Of a stretch of 64,000 bases of DNA, positions 1-11,500 are shown in pieces. Location of the stretch: positions 15,493,181 to 15,557,180 of the forward strand of contig NC_064036.1 of assembly GCF_932526225.1 (NCBI RefSeq), written 5' to 3'. The notes under the pieces are model-generated. The model did no database searches, was not told where the DNA came from, and worked only from the letters and a program-made list of their open reading frames with translations. Source of the DNA: Nematostella vectensis (taxonomy: Eukaryota > Cnidaria > Anthozoa > Actiniaria > Edwardsiidae). Position 1 is the stretch's first letter. Each line of letters opens with the position of its first letter. The position numbers and the translations under genes are program-made.

Positions 1-335
1 TTTACTGCAAGCCAGGTAAACTGCCTTTGGCCATTTTGTGCTGGGGGTTGCACAGTGTTATGAAAAATTGATTCATATTCCAAACTTAGAACTTGTAAAA
101 AGGGTATAAATAAGCTTCGTACAGCGAAATGTTGATGCATTTTATTCTTCTGGTGACCGTACTTTACGCAGACATCTTGTTTTGTCCAAAGCAGTTATTG
201 TTATTTTAAAAGACTTTGCAGTCTTTTTCTTGTCTTAGAATTGACGTAGATAGCAGGGTACTTTGTATGCGTTGAACGTTCTTTCAAGCGCAAAAACATA
301 TATATTTACCTTCCCCTCCTACTAGCTTCACTCAG

Positions 336-3300
336 CTTTCCAAAAGTCATCTGTGGAATCCCAGATGATAAGCGATGTGGATGTGAAAGATGTTTTAGGG
401 ATGACTGAAGATGTTTTGAAGAAGGATATGAGGGACTCTGCTGTCGCCAAGTATTTCGCTTGGACCAGTGGGACGGATGAAGCGTACGCATATATGGATC
501 TTTCCAAGGAATTCCTGGACGTTGTAGCAGAAGGTATCGTCCATTATGTTGTCAACCCCTTCTTCTTTCACTTGATCAGACTTACCACTCTGTATGTTTC
601 CCTTAACTTTTATCACGGCCCTTTCCTTTTCTTAACATAAATCTACAGTATCTCTCTCCCAAACCTATTAACACCATCTTCACTCATACCCCAACCTCAT
701 ACCCTTCCTTCCCTGGCTCTATCCCCCTTCCTTAACTCCTACATACCCTAACACCAACCTCCATACCCTAACCCAATCCCCCTCCATACCCCAACCCCAT
801 CCTTCTTTATACCCCAACCCCATCCTTTTCAATACTCAAGCCCCATCCTCCTCAACACCCCAACCCCATCCTCCTCACCACCCCAACCCCATCCTCCTCA
901 CCACCTCAACCCCATCCTCCTCAATACCCCAACCCCATCCTCCTCAACACCCCAACCCCATCCTCCTCACCACCCCAACCCCATCCTCCTCAACACCCCA
1001 ACCCCATCCTCCTCAACACCCAAAACCCATCCTCCTCAACACCCAACCCCATCCTCCTCAACACCCCAACCCCATCCTCCTCAACACCCCAACCCCATCC
1101 TCCTCACCACCCCAACCCCATCCTCCTCACCACCCAAAACCCATCCTCCTCAACACCCAACCCCATCCTCCTCAACACCCCAACCCCATCCTCCTCACCA
1201 CCCCAACCCCATCCTCCTCAACACCCCAACCCCATCCTCCTCAACACCCAAAACCCATCCTCCTCAACACCCCAACCCCATCCTCTTCAACACCCAACCC
1301 CATCCTCCTCAACACCCAAAACCCATCCTCCTCAATACCCCAACCCCATCCTCCTCACCACCTCAACCCCATCCTCCTCAACACCCCAACCCCATCCTCC
1401 TCAACACCCCAACCCCATCCTCCTCACCAACACCCCAAACCCATCCTCTTCAACACCCAACCCCATCCTCCTCAACACCCAACCCCATCCTCCTCAACCT
1501 CAACCCCATCCTCCTCAACACCCAAAACCCATCCTCCTCAACACCCCAACCCCATCCTCCTCACCACCCCAACCCCATCCTCCTCAATACCCCAACCCCA
1601 TCCTCCTCAACACCCCAACCCCATCCTCCTCACCACCCCAACCCCATTCTCCTCAATACCCCAACCCCATCCTTCTCAGCACCCCAACCCCATCCTCCTC
1701 ACCACCCCAATCCAATCCTCCTTAACAGCCCAACCCCATCCTCCTCAATACCCCAACCCAATCTTCCTCAACACCCAAACCTCATCCTCCTCACCACCTC
1801 AACCCAATCCTCCTTAACACCCCAACCTAATCCTCCTCAACACCCGAACCCAATCCTCCTCACCACCCCAACCCCATCCTCCTCCATACCACTAGCACCG
1901 GCCTTCCCATACCCTAACCCCATCCCCCTGCTTACTTCAGCCCTATATTCCATACCCCAACCCAATCCTCTTCCTTACCTTAGCCCCATTCTCTATATCC
2001 CAGCCCTCTCATCCTTTATACCCCAACCCAATCCTCCTCAACACCCCAACCCCATCCTCCCTACCACCCCAACCCAATCCTCCTCAATACCCCAACCCCA
2101 TCCTTCTCAACACCCCAACCCCATCCTCCTCACCACCCCAATCCAATCCTCCTTAACAGCCCAACCCCATCCTCCTCAATACCCCAACCCAATCTTCCTC
2201 AACACCCCAACCTCATCCTCCTCACCACCCCAATCCAATCCTCCTTAACAGCCCAACCCCATCCTCCTCAATACCCCAACCCAATCTTCCTCAACACCCC
2301 AACCCCATCCTCCTCACCACCCCAATCCAATCCTCCTTAACAGCCCAACCCCATCCTCCTCAATACCCCAACCCAATCTTCCTCAACACCCCAACCTCAT
2401 CCTCCTCACCACCCCAACCTAATCCTCCTCAACACCCGAACCCAATCCTCCTCACCACCCCAACCCCATCCTCCTCCATACCACTAGCACCGGCCTTCCC
2501 ATACCCCAACCCAATCCTCTTCCTTACCTTAGCCCCATTCTCTATATCCCAGCCCTCTCATCCTTTATACCCCAACCTCATCCTACTCCATACCACAACC
2601 CTACCCCCCCATACCCAAACTCTATCCTATTCCTTACCGAAACTCCGTCGTCCTCCATACCCCAACCCTATTCTCCTGCATACCCCAACCCTATTCTCCT
2701 GCATACACCAGCCCTATTCTTTTCCATACCCCAACCCCATCAACATTCACGCAGAATTTGCTTTTTTATATTTAATTAATTACCTTCTCATGCAGCTGTG
2801 GACGGTTTCAACGAGCTTTCTGCAACTACGTCTGATAGTGAGTTGGCCAGTAAGGCTCAAGCAGCGGTTCAAAAGTTTGATAGCGCTATGGAGAAAGAGA
2901 AGGAATCCAAGGCCATGATAGAGGCATTCAAAGCAAAAGTCGAAACTTACGTAAGTGAAAGAGTAATGGCAATCTTTAATTCCACATGTACATAATAGCA
3001 GGTCATCTTAACGGCCTGACAAGCGTTTATTTAGGGTTAGTGTAGTAATACCCATTGCCTCTTCATTAAACTGTTCGCGCTCTTATCGATAAACATAAAT
3101 GGATTTGAAATTTGGAACATTATGCTTCTGGTTCCCTTACAGTTTAACGGCCAGTACCAGAAATTGGCACGAAGCAAGAATTTGAAACAGGCTGTTACGG
3201 CTGTGCTGTCGGTTGTGCAGGGTTTGTCTGGCGACGTTTCCTCCGCCGCGTCCAAGATTAACAACTATGTGAATGGCATAGGTGGCGCTAGTGACCCAGC

Positions 3301-6300
3301 CGCAATGGAATCACTGCTTGCAGGCGCAGCCGAGGGTCTGGAGACCATCGACAGCGCGCTTGACTGTTACGAGAGAGCATTTAAGATGGTGGGACAAGCC
3401 ATTGCCAAGTGAGTGGTACACAGCACGCTTTAGTACTGACAATGTTAGTGAGTGGTACACAGCACGCTTTAGTACTGACGATGTTCCCTTGTTTGCCAAA
3501 CATGATCGTTGGGGCTACACACACAGTTGCGTTAATGTTGTGGTTTAACATAACGCACTTAGCGTGGGTTGTTTGTGTTGGTAAAGTTTTCCCGAACTAC
3601 GCGGCCACAGGCAAATGTATTTTCAACTACGCGGCCACAGGCAAATGTATTTTCCCTGGTGTTATTTTGCCTTGCTGGTGTTTTGCGCTGATATAACCAC
3701 GGCACAACATGTTCTTATTTTTTTCTTATTTTTTTTTTCAATTCTTGTGACGAGCCAGTCATGCTAACAGACTGGACACTGATTATGCCTCTTTGATTAA
3801 TCTAGATGTAAAGCTGGCGGTAATAATATCAATCACATATATACTACGGTGCTCAGTGAGGCAGCCATGGATGATGCCAATTGTCAGGCTGTTGTTGGAC
3901 TGGGTGTGCCTTCCAAGAACGACGTTAAGGGTATTGTCAGTAAAGCCGCTGGTTCCCTCGGCTTTAACAGCAATTGTGAGGTAATAGATATGTCTAACAC
4001 TGAAATAATTGTACAACAACTGCGACATTATGAATTTATCTTCAATATTGCAGCGGGTATTTAAATCCGTAAACAAAACGCATAAACTCGGTTGACCTAA
4101 GACAAACCGATCATTGGCGAACTACTTCGTAGCACGAGCTATAGATCAACTAGCCTGCTTGTAGGCGTTTACCCAGTGTTTTTTTTTCTTTTCTTTTTTT
4201 GCTATGTTTACCCAGTGTTTTTTTTCTTTTCTTTTTTTGCTATGTTTACCCAGTGTTTTTTTTTTTTCTTTTTTTTTTGCTATGTTTACCCAGTGTTTTT
4301 TTTTTCTTTTCTTTTTTTTGCTATGTTTACCCGGTGTTTTTTTTTCTTTTTTTTTTTTTTTTTGCTATGTTTACCCAGTGTTTTTTTTTTGCTATGTTCA
4401 CCCAGTGTTTTTTTTTCTTTTTTTTGCTATGTTTACCCGTTGTTTTTTTTTTCTTTTTCTTTTTGCTATGTTTACCCGGTGTGTTTTTTCTTCTTTTTTT
4501 TTTTTGCTATGTTTACCCAGTGTTTTTCTTTCCTTTATTTTTGCTATGTTTACTCGGTGTTTTAACTATGCGCCGAGTCGAAGCCGCCATCGACAGTGCT
4601 GAATAACGTATGCGCATGCGCGTGCTCTGGCGAAAACAAGCACAATCGTAGTGTTGAATCGTTCGAGAAAAGTACAAAAGGCTGACTTCAGTCGCTGTTT
4701 TGACTTACTGTACAGCATTTAATAATGAGGATAATAATGATAATGAGGGAGTCATAAAGAAAATTATAGCCTTAAGTTTGGTCTAATTTTCTTAGCATTC
4801 GCCAAAATGTGACAGTTCGCCGGTAAAAAGCCGCCATTTCAAAACATAAAGGCTGGCTTAACCGCGCGGTACTGGAACCAGTCTTGCGTTTTTCAGCACT
4901 GGCGCCGCGCCATCTTGTTTTGTTCTGGCCGCGCGAAAGCTGGAACGAGCGCTTCACTCGCGCCAAGCTAGCGCGGCCAAAAACAAGATGGCGACCACGA
5001 CTTAACGCATAGCGAAAAAAACACCGGGTAAACGCCTGCAAGCAGGCTATAGATCAACACAAGGCTGAAATGGAAGATTGCACGTCTTTGTGAAACCCAC
5101 GAGTAGTTGCACTGACGTTTCAAGCGTTAACCCAAGTCGTAGCAAAAGAAACTAAAGCGGGATTGGTGGGTTCTATTTATATTTGAGTTCGCCAACAATA
5201 GGTAGTCGGCCGGACAGAGGATGATTTCAACGTGTTGGTTTATGGTTTGTCTATACCACGCCTACGCAGACCACCTAGCTTTTCCACAGCTTGTCTGTAG
5301 TCTTTCTAGTTATACCGATCAGTATCACATGCATGTAGAAACATCATAACGTCACTTGGCCAATATTACTTGTGCCAGGCAGTGCCGGCACGTTTTCGGG
5401 TTTTACGAGATTATTGCAAACACAAAGCTATACGGTTTCTTCACGCCGGTTGAGGCCACCGGGTTCAAGAGTGCCAGCACGAGCTATCAGTGTGGCTTCT
5501 CTTGCTTTGCTTTGCTTTGCTTTGCTTTGCTTTGCTTTGCTTTGCTTTGCTTTGCTTTGCTTTGCTTTGCTTTGCTTTGCTTTGCTTTGCTTTGCTTTGC
5601 TTTGCTTTGCTTTGCTTTGCTTTGCTTTGCTTTGCTTTGCTTTGCTTTGCTTTGCTTTGCTTTGCTTTGCTTTGCTTTGCTTTGCTTTGCTTTGCTTTGC
5701 TTTGCTTTGCTTTGCTTTGCTTTGCTTTGCTTTGCTTTGCTTTGCTTTGCTTTGCTTTGCTTTGCTTTGCTTTGCTTTGCTTTGCTTTGCTTTGCTTTGC
5801 TTTGCTTTGCTTTGCTTTGCTTTGCTTTGCTTTGCTTTGCTTTGCTTTGCTTTGCTTTGCTTTGCTTTGCTTTGCTTTGCTTTGCTTTGCTTTGCTTTGC
5901 TTTGCTTTGCTTTGCTTTGCTTTGCTTTGCTTTGCTTTGCTTTGCTTTGCTTTGCTTTGCTTTGCTTTGCTTTGCTTTGCTTTGCTTTGCTTTGCTTTGC
6001 TTTGCTTTGCTTTGCTTTGCTTTGCTTTGCTTTGCTTTGCTTTGCTTTGCTTTGCTTTGCTTTGCTTTGCTTTGCTTTGCTTTGCTTTGCTTTGCTTTGC
6101 TTTGCTTTGCTTTGCTTTGCTTTGCTTTGCTTTGCTTTGCTTTGCTTTGCTTTGCTTTGCTTTGCTTTGCTTTGCTTTGCTTTGCTTTGCTTTGCTTTGC
6201 TTTGCTTTGCTTTGCTTTGCTTTGCTTTGCTTTGCTTTGCTTTGCTTTGCTTTGCTTTGCTTTGCTTTGCTTTGCTTTGCTTTGCTTTGCTTTGCTTTGC

Positions 6301-7314
6301 TTTGCTTTGCTTTGCTTTGCTTTGCTTTGCTTTGCTTTGCTTTGCTTTGCTTTGCTTTGCTTTGCTTTGCTTTGCTTTGCTTTGCTTTGCTTTGCTTTGC
6401 TTTGCTTTGCTTTGCTTTGCTTTGCTTTGCTTTGCTTTGCTTTGCTTTGCTTTGCTTTGCTTTGCTTTGCTTTGCTTTGCTTTGCTTTGCTTTGCTTTGC
6501 TTTGCTTTGCTTTGCTTTGCTTTGCTTTGCTTTGCTTTGCTTTGCTTTGCTTTGCTTTGCTTTGCTTTGCTTTGCTTTGCTTTGCTTTGCTTTGCTTTGC
6601 TTTGCTTTGCTTTGCTTTGCTTTGCTTTGCTTTGCTTTGCTTTGCTTTGCTTTGCTTTGCTTTGCTTTGCTTTGCTTTGCTTTGCTTTGCTTTGCTTTTT
6701 CCTTATGACGCTTATGGCTGCGACCATCTCCCCCCCTCCCCCCAGCAATTCCTAGGTACGCGTCTATAAAATATACCTTTCAACCTTAGTTTTTCTATAG
6801 CTTGTCTGTCTTTCTATTTATGCTAATTCACAGCACCTCCAAACATAGTAAATAATCTGCGCCAGTTTTGCTGGGCCTACCATATGAGTCATTTTATAAG
6901 GGGCGTAAGGGGAGGGCGAAAACCGCAAAACCGCACAAAAAATGCCAAGAACCGCAAAACCCGCAAAATAAGTCAATAACCGTAAAGCCGCACAGTCTAG
7001 ATAAACCCCAATACCGCGGATTGAAATACGAAAAAAACAAAATACCGCGCCTGATTTAAGGCAAACCCGCATCACCGCAAACCTTTACGCCCCCCTCAAT
7101 TTTGCCACAGGCTAACCGCCGTGACCAGGCCAGTGACGCAGGGGCTGGTGACATCGAGGGAGAGGAATCGACTCTGTCTTCTTCCCAGAAGATGACCGTG
7201 TGTAATCTGAGAGACAAGCATAGCAAGACAAACGCCCAGATTAGAGATCTCATGGAGGTGCTGGAGTCTCAGATCGCGCTAGTCAAGTGCGACGGTGAAG
7301 GCAACATTGCATGA
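336..7314 (+). CDS. Unrecognised alpha-helical protein, 3' exons (5' end outside window)
   Basis: Five exons fit together in phase: 336-533, 2796-2950, 3143-3408, 3857-3980 and 7111-7314 (stop TGA). Each is bounded by AG and GT and together they encode 314 residues. The first exon starts with a clear acceptor (CACTCAG) and has no convincing ATG, so the start lies upstream of the window or in an exon I could not find. The protein is rich in Ala, Ser, Lys and Glu with helical, partly coiled-coil-like stretches (for example ASKAQAAVQKFDSAMEKEK). It has an Ala/Gly-rich middle and a charged C-terminal helix (NLRDKHSKTNAQIRDLMEVL). I see no signal peptide, membrane segment or catalytic motif, and I do not recognise the family. 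Introns are loaded with satellite and transposon DNA. The gene is in the same orientation as Rab27, about 1 kb upstream of it. The exon chain is well supported; the function is unknown. Confidence 0.7.
655..2745. repeat. C-rich 23-bp satellite array in intron 1
   Basis: About 2.1 kb of tandem repeats with a consensus close to ACCCCAACCCCATCCTCCTC plus three bases (AAC), a 23-bp period with 22-bp variants. It is most regular from about 840 to 1890 and more degenerate toward both ends. The top strand has almost no G. A larger block is itself repeated: the segment with 'accggccttcccatacc' appears near 1897 and again near 2490. It fills most of the intron between exons 336-533 and 2796-2950. Confidence 0.95.
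3409..3652 (+). repeat. Two short tandem duplications just after an exon
   Basis: A unit of about 37 bp beginning GTGAGTGGTACACAGCACGC occurs twice (3409-3445 and about 3446-3482). The first copy begins exactly at the splice donor of exon 3143-3408, so the donor sequence is duplicated. A second pair of about 28-bp copies (ACTACGCGGCCACAGGCAAA core) lies at about 3597-3652. Confidence 0.85.
4167..4565 (+). repeat. Tandem array built from the transposon end
   Basis: About ten copies of a 35-45 bp unit of the form GCTATGTTTACCCAGTG followed by long T runs. The GTTTACCC(A/G)GTG core plus T run, followed by GCTATG, is the same order of sequence found once at the inner side of the right terminal inverted repeat (complement of 4998-5035). 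The array therefore looks like an expansion of the left terminal repeat. Confidence 0.85.
4608..4903 (+). repeat. Dispersed repeat, copy 1 (inside transposon)
   Basis: This sequence matches 38563-38873 on the same strand with scattered substitutions and small indels. Shared landmarks include GCACAATCGTAGTGTTGAAT, GGCTGACTTCAGTCGCTGTT and ACCGCGCGGTACTGGAA. Confidence 0.9.
5506..6695 (+). repeat. Perfect (TTTGC)238 microsatellite
   Basis: 1190 bp of uninterrupted TTTGC, 238 units, with one imperfect unit just before it (CTTGC at 5501). Because the unit is 5 bp, all three frames on the top strand and at least one on the bottom are open, giving long artefactual reading frames of Cys-Phe-Ala-Leu-Leu or Lys-Gln-Ser-Lys-Ala repeats. 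None of them is a gene. Confidence 0.98.
6895..7080 (+). repeat. ACCGCAAAA-rich irregular repeat
   Basis: Spaced copies of (A)CCGCA and CCGCAAAA recur about every 10-20 bp just upstream of the last exon of the gene. The pattern is irregular and I see no clean period. A similar texture of spaced 'atccgca' words appears at about 40680-40890. Confidence 0.6.
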
Positions 7315-8353
7315 ATGAGTTAAACTGATAATGGTTCTGTGTGTGTATTAAATACAGAGGAACAGATCTGTAATCGCTTAAATTACATAAAAAATAAAGC
7401 AGCAAACTATGAGAACTTTATGAATGTTTATTTCCAGCGGTGTAGCCAGGATTTTTAATAGGAGGGGACTGAAAAGGGACTTTCAAGGCATATTTTCCTG
7501 TATTTTAGATAATGTCTCATACATTTACTGTATTTACTAGGGGGGGGGGGCAGAGCAATATGCATCGTGATCGCAGTAGCAGTGGGGGACGACACGTTAG
7601 CAAAACAATACCTCAATATGAAAGGAATGGGGGTAGGCTTGGATTAATTTGATACTGGAGGAGGGGGAGGGAGTATTTTTCACTCATGGTAAAGGCGGAG
7701 CGCCCTTCGGATAGCGATGGGAGCGTCACGCCTTAGGCCTGGTTCACACTATAGGAAAGAAGCGTAGACTAGCAAAATTAATTTGTGCGCGACATCAAGG
7801 TTGATGATGTAAATCAACCGCGGGCACGTTGCGTAGGTTCTAATGCTTTGGTTTGCCTATCCATACGATGAGGTGTTTTCACCTCACAAAAGCAAAGAGA
7901 GAAAAAACAAAAACTGCCATAGTGTAATTTGGGCCTAATTGTGATCCTTCGCGGTCCTGTTGCTTAGGGTAACCGATTTTATTACTTTGGCGCCAACACT
8001 TCACGCTTTACGGAAACCACCTGTAACAAACAAGTCACGTGACAGACAACCCGCCGACCTACAACGGCATGGCAGGCAAATTTGGGGAATGTAGAATTAC
8101 CCCAACAAGAAACCCATCAGTTAATATTTACGGAAATTCATGCGTGACACGCAGTCCATAATAAGTAGGATCTTAGTTTGCATCCTGAATTAAATGCTCT
8201 CTAAATATTATCTCCGGCTTTCATGAGTCAAATCAGTTTCTAACAATAGACCCATTGGATCCATGATCTCAACTCGTAAAAAAAGGAATGACAAACAAAC
8301 AATCCTGGTCCACGTTTTTATCTCGATTTTTCTAAGGATTATTTTTCTATAAA
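7315..8353. other. Intergenic interval between the first gene and Rab27
   Basis: No coding exon is seen. It contains a G-rich run at 7541-7550 and a possible 200-bp Harbinger-like MITE at 7736-7935. The last few hundred bases before 8354 should contain the promoter and 5' UTR of the first Rab27 exon, but I recognise no specific element. Confidence 0.6.
7736..7935. mobile_element. Possible 200-bp MITE (Harbinger-like ends)
   Basis: The left end begins GGCCTGGTTCACACTATAGG and the complement of the right end begins GGCCCAAATTACACTATGG, an imperfect inverted repeat. The adjoining trinucleotides are TTA on the left and TAA on the right. The family would give a 3-bp TWA duplication, so one base would have to be mutated. 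Weak but consistent. Confidence 0.4.
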
Positions 8354-8527
8354 ATGGCGGAGCATCCAGAAGAGGAAGAAGATCAAGGCAAGGAATTCCT
8401 GATCAAGTTCTTGGCGCTGGGGGACTCGGGCGTGGGGAAAACGAGTCTTCTTTACCAGTACACAGATAGTCACTTTAACCCGCGCTTTGTACCCACGATT
8501 GGAATAGACTTCAGAGAGAAGAGAGTG
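8354..8527 (+). CDS. RAB27: Rab27 alternative first coding exon 1a
   Basis: Encodes 58 residues from ATG at 8354, with an acidic N-terminus ([15 protein letters not shown]), the P-loop and switch I. The donor is GTG|GTCAGT, weaker than the donor of 1b. Relative to 1b it differs in the switch-I side ([15 protein letters not shown] against [15 protein letters not shown]). It is the more diverged copy, because 1b keeps the [15 protein letters not shown] start known from animal Rab27 proteins. There is no stop or frameshift. Confidence 0.85.
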
Positions 8528-11500
8528 GTCAGTATCTCAGCTTTCGCCTCTAGATTTAGAAATATGTGACGAGAAAAAAACTGTATAATTTAAGTATACC
8601 TTGAGCCTTTATAGCCTATAACGGTCCTTAGCAACAGGGTTAACGTGTGGGCTGTTGTTGTTGTTTTTATTTATTTTGTCAATGACAACAAAAGAAATAT
8701 CCTCTGTATGTTGGACGGAGTAGCCCAACAGACAATGAGAAGTGTACACGAGGAAAATCGTTTTTTTCGAAATGAGTGGGTACATCCCAATTTTAAAAGG
8801 CAGATCTTCGCGTCCAAGTTGGACGTCCAAAGTGGTCTCATTTAGGAACAACGAAACGGCGAAAGGTCTACTATGTTCACCATTCTGCGACAGTTGTTAC
8901 CACCGATCTCCCCCCCCCCCCCCCCTAAAAAAAAGCAAAAACGAAATACAACAACAACTATAATAATAATTCATATTGGAAGTTCATAAACAAGATGATA
9001 ATAAGATTGTTGTACCAGACAACCTACGAGAGGTGGGGTCTTTAAATCAACCAAATTGCAAGATAGTTTCTATCGTCAGGATTTATGGAAGAGCGCACTA
9101 TCATACTAAGCTCTCTGTTCGATATTGATAAGATCGCACGGTGATGATAGAGATGAGTTGTTTGTTATCATAATGATGATGATGACAGCTACTGCTCTCA
9201 ACTCCCAAATTCCATTGTTCCGGTTTTTAAAAGGTCAAATTACATCTTCGTAATTTTTCAAAATATGATGAACGAACATATTATATCCTCCTCTTATTTG
9301 AGGGCGTATAATTTTACCGCCAACAAGATACTCCCTCTACCTGATTTCTTGCTATCCAATCAAAATGCTTATCATAGCTCTACTGTCCAATCAAAGAGCG
9401 TGTTACATTATTCTTGTCTAGTGTTGTTTTCTGTCCATTCGAAATTTGTTCCAAGATGGCGGATCCTGGGGGTGATTATGACTATCTTATAAAATTCCTA
9501 GCCCTGGGCGATTCAGGCGTTGGAAAAACAAGTATTCTCTACCAATATACAGACGAGTCATTTAACCCTAAATTCATATCAACTGTTGGGATTGACTTTA
9601 GAGAGAAACGAGTTGTAAGTATAACCATGTTATGCTGTGTAATGTTATGCTATGTTTCAGCTGACAGGATATTCTTTCGACCGAACCATTTCTCACGAGA
9701 CTGAATTTACGGCGTTTTATGAAAACCAAGCACGTTTTGGAGAAGCTTTTGATTTCGTTTGAGGAGTTTGTTATTGCTGCTATCAGAAACGTAATGCTTT
9801 GCCAAAAATGCTCGGTGTTTTGAAATTCGCTTTTTCTATTTCTGGCAGCTGCTGTTTCTGCATAAACTTAAATGAGAAATTGATTCCTTCCTTATCACAA
9901 GCAACAACACAAAACATTTTTATATTCAATTCCAAGCTTTTTACAGTCATTTATGTAATGGTAAAAGGGCTGCATGTCTCTAGTTGTAGACAGTATAATT
10001 TCAATATGCCCAAGTATTCATTCGGACAAATTATTCCTTACACATTGTTATTCTTTCTTCCGTAATGTGATTTTTCTTCGGATTATGACTTTGATATAAT
10101 TTTTGAATATAGAGAAAAAGTAAAAAAGAATGGGATTTGCATTGTTTGTTATAAATCCCGTGTTTTGCCACCTCTTATATTTTTGGTAAATGTTTATTAG
10201 ATAGACACTTTCCAATTATTTACCTATTATTATTTGAATAAATTCAATACACCTCAACAGGTGTAAAGAAATTTACATTCCATATTTTTCTGTTCATCCA
10301 CAGATTTCTTGTATTATAAAGCAATTATCCAAGCTATTTTTTAAGCATTTCGCAAGACATTGGCAAGAAAACATTGCGTTTAATTATTTTAACCATTACC
10401 CTATAATCCAATTGATTGAATTTCAATAATTGTGTATCTGTTTTAGGGATACAATTTTACCGAAGGGATGAATTAGGAATGCTATAGTTTTCGATTGTCT
10501 CCTAATTTTATTTCAAAGATAGAATTCCTTAAAAACGCACTCACTAGTTTTTTTTTTCTCCAAGAAAGAGAATAGATCTTTATCGTACTTGATGTGTCCG
10601 CCTACTTGATTTATTTACACTAAAATTTATAGTATCTTGAAATGAATATCCAGTGAGGAGAAGTCTGTTAAGGTTTTTTTTACAGAACTGGCTATACTCA
10701 TCTGTATGTTGTCTTGTACACATTGTAGAATATGTTTATTTTAATTGAAATTGGTTCGTGATTTCTAGGTTCATCACCCATTAAACCCTGATGGTGAACG
10801 ATCAACAAGAGGACAACGCATTCACTTGCAACTATGGGATACTGCCGGCCAGGAACGGTGAGCAAATTCCTAGTAAATTACTATGGACTTCATACAGAAG
10901 ACATTTTAAGACAAGGGTGTTGGATGGCAAGGGGCAGAGGGGGAGCACTTGCTCCTTCATTTAGAAAAATTGAGAGGCAGGTCCCCCAATTTTCCTTAGA
11001 GTATTCTTTTACAAGAACACTCTTTTACATGAACACACAGTTTACACCTAAATATGAATCAAGCATCACATATATATTGACGGCTTGATAAAAAATGATG
11101 CTTTTGTGACAACTTTTTGGGACCACTCCACTGCCACTTCACATCAGTCATGTCCCTATCCTGTCCCTTGTTTCTGAGTGGCTCCCTTGTTTTTGTTCTT
11201 GTAGGTTTAGAAGTTTAACAACTGCATTCTTCCGGGATGCTATGGGTTTTCTTCTTGTCTTTGACTTAACACATGAGCAGTCTTTTGTTAACATTCGCAA
11301 CTGGCTAAGTCAATTACAGACGCATGCGTACTGTGAGAATCCAGATATAGGTATGTGATATGCTACTATAATATGGTGGATATAGGTACTATGTGATATG
11401 ATAACTATAATGATATGGTGGATGTAGGTATGTGGTATGATATGGTGGATATAGGTGTATGATATTATACTTGTTACGGTGAAAAAGGAATAATTTGTCA

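Larger units (their letters stand above)
4151..5049. mobile_element. DNA transposon with 9-bp target duplication (Mutator-like size)
   Basis: The two ends are inverted repeats of about 28 bp. The left end begins TAGCCTGCTTGTAGGCGTTT and the complement of the right end begins TAGCCTGCTTGCAGGCGTTT, with two mismatches in 28. The element is flanked by a perfect 9-bp direct repeat TAGATCAAC (4142-4150 and 5050-5058). Nine-base duplications are typical of Mutator-like elements, but without a transposase the superfamily is an inference. The 899-bp body has no credible coding sequence, so it is non-autonomous. Part of it (about 4608-4903) recurs at 38563-38873. It lies in the last intron of the upstream gene. 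Confidence 0.8.

Noticed and set aside
655..2745. CRISPR-like array
   Set aside because: Units are contiguous variants with no unique spacers, in a eukaryotic intron; this is a satellite.
4176..4606. Phe-rich frames of about 130 codons
   Set aside because: They are translations of T runs in the transposon end array.
5356..6769. Long open frames of repeated Cys-Phe-Ala-Leu-Leu or Lys-Ala-Lys-Gln-Ser (420-465 codons) on both strands
   Set aside because: They are produced entirely by the TTTGC pentanucleotide array, which has no stop in several frames; no start or splice context supports translation.
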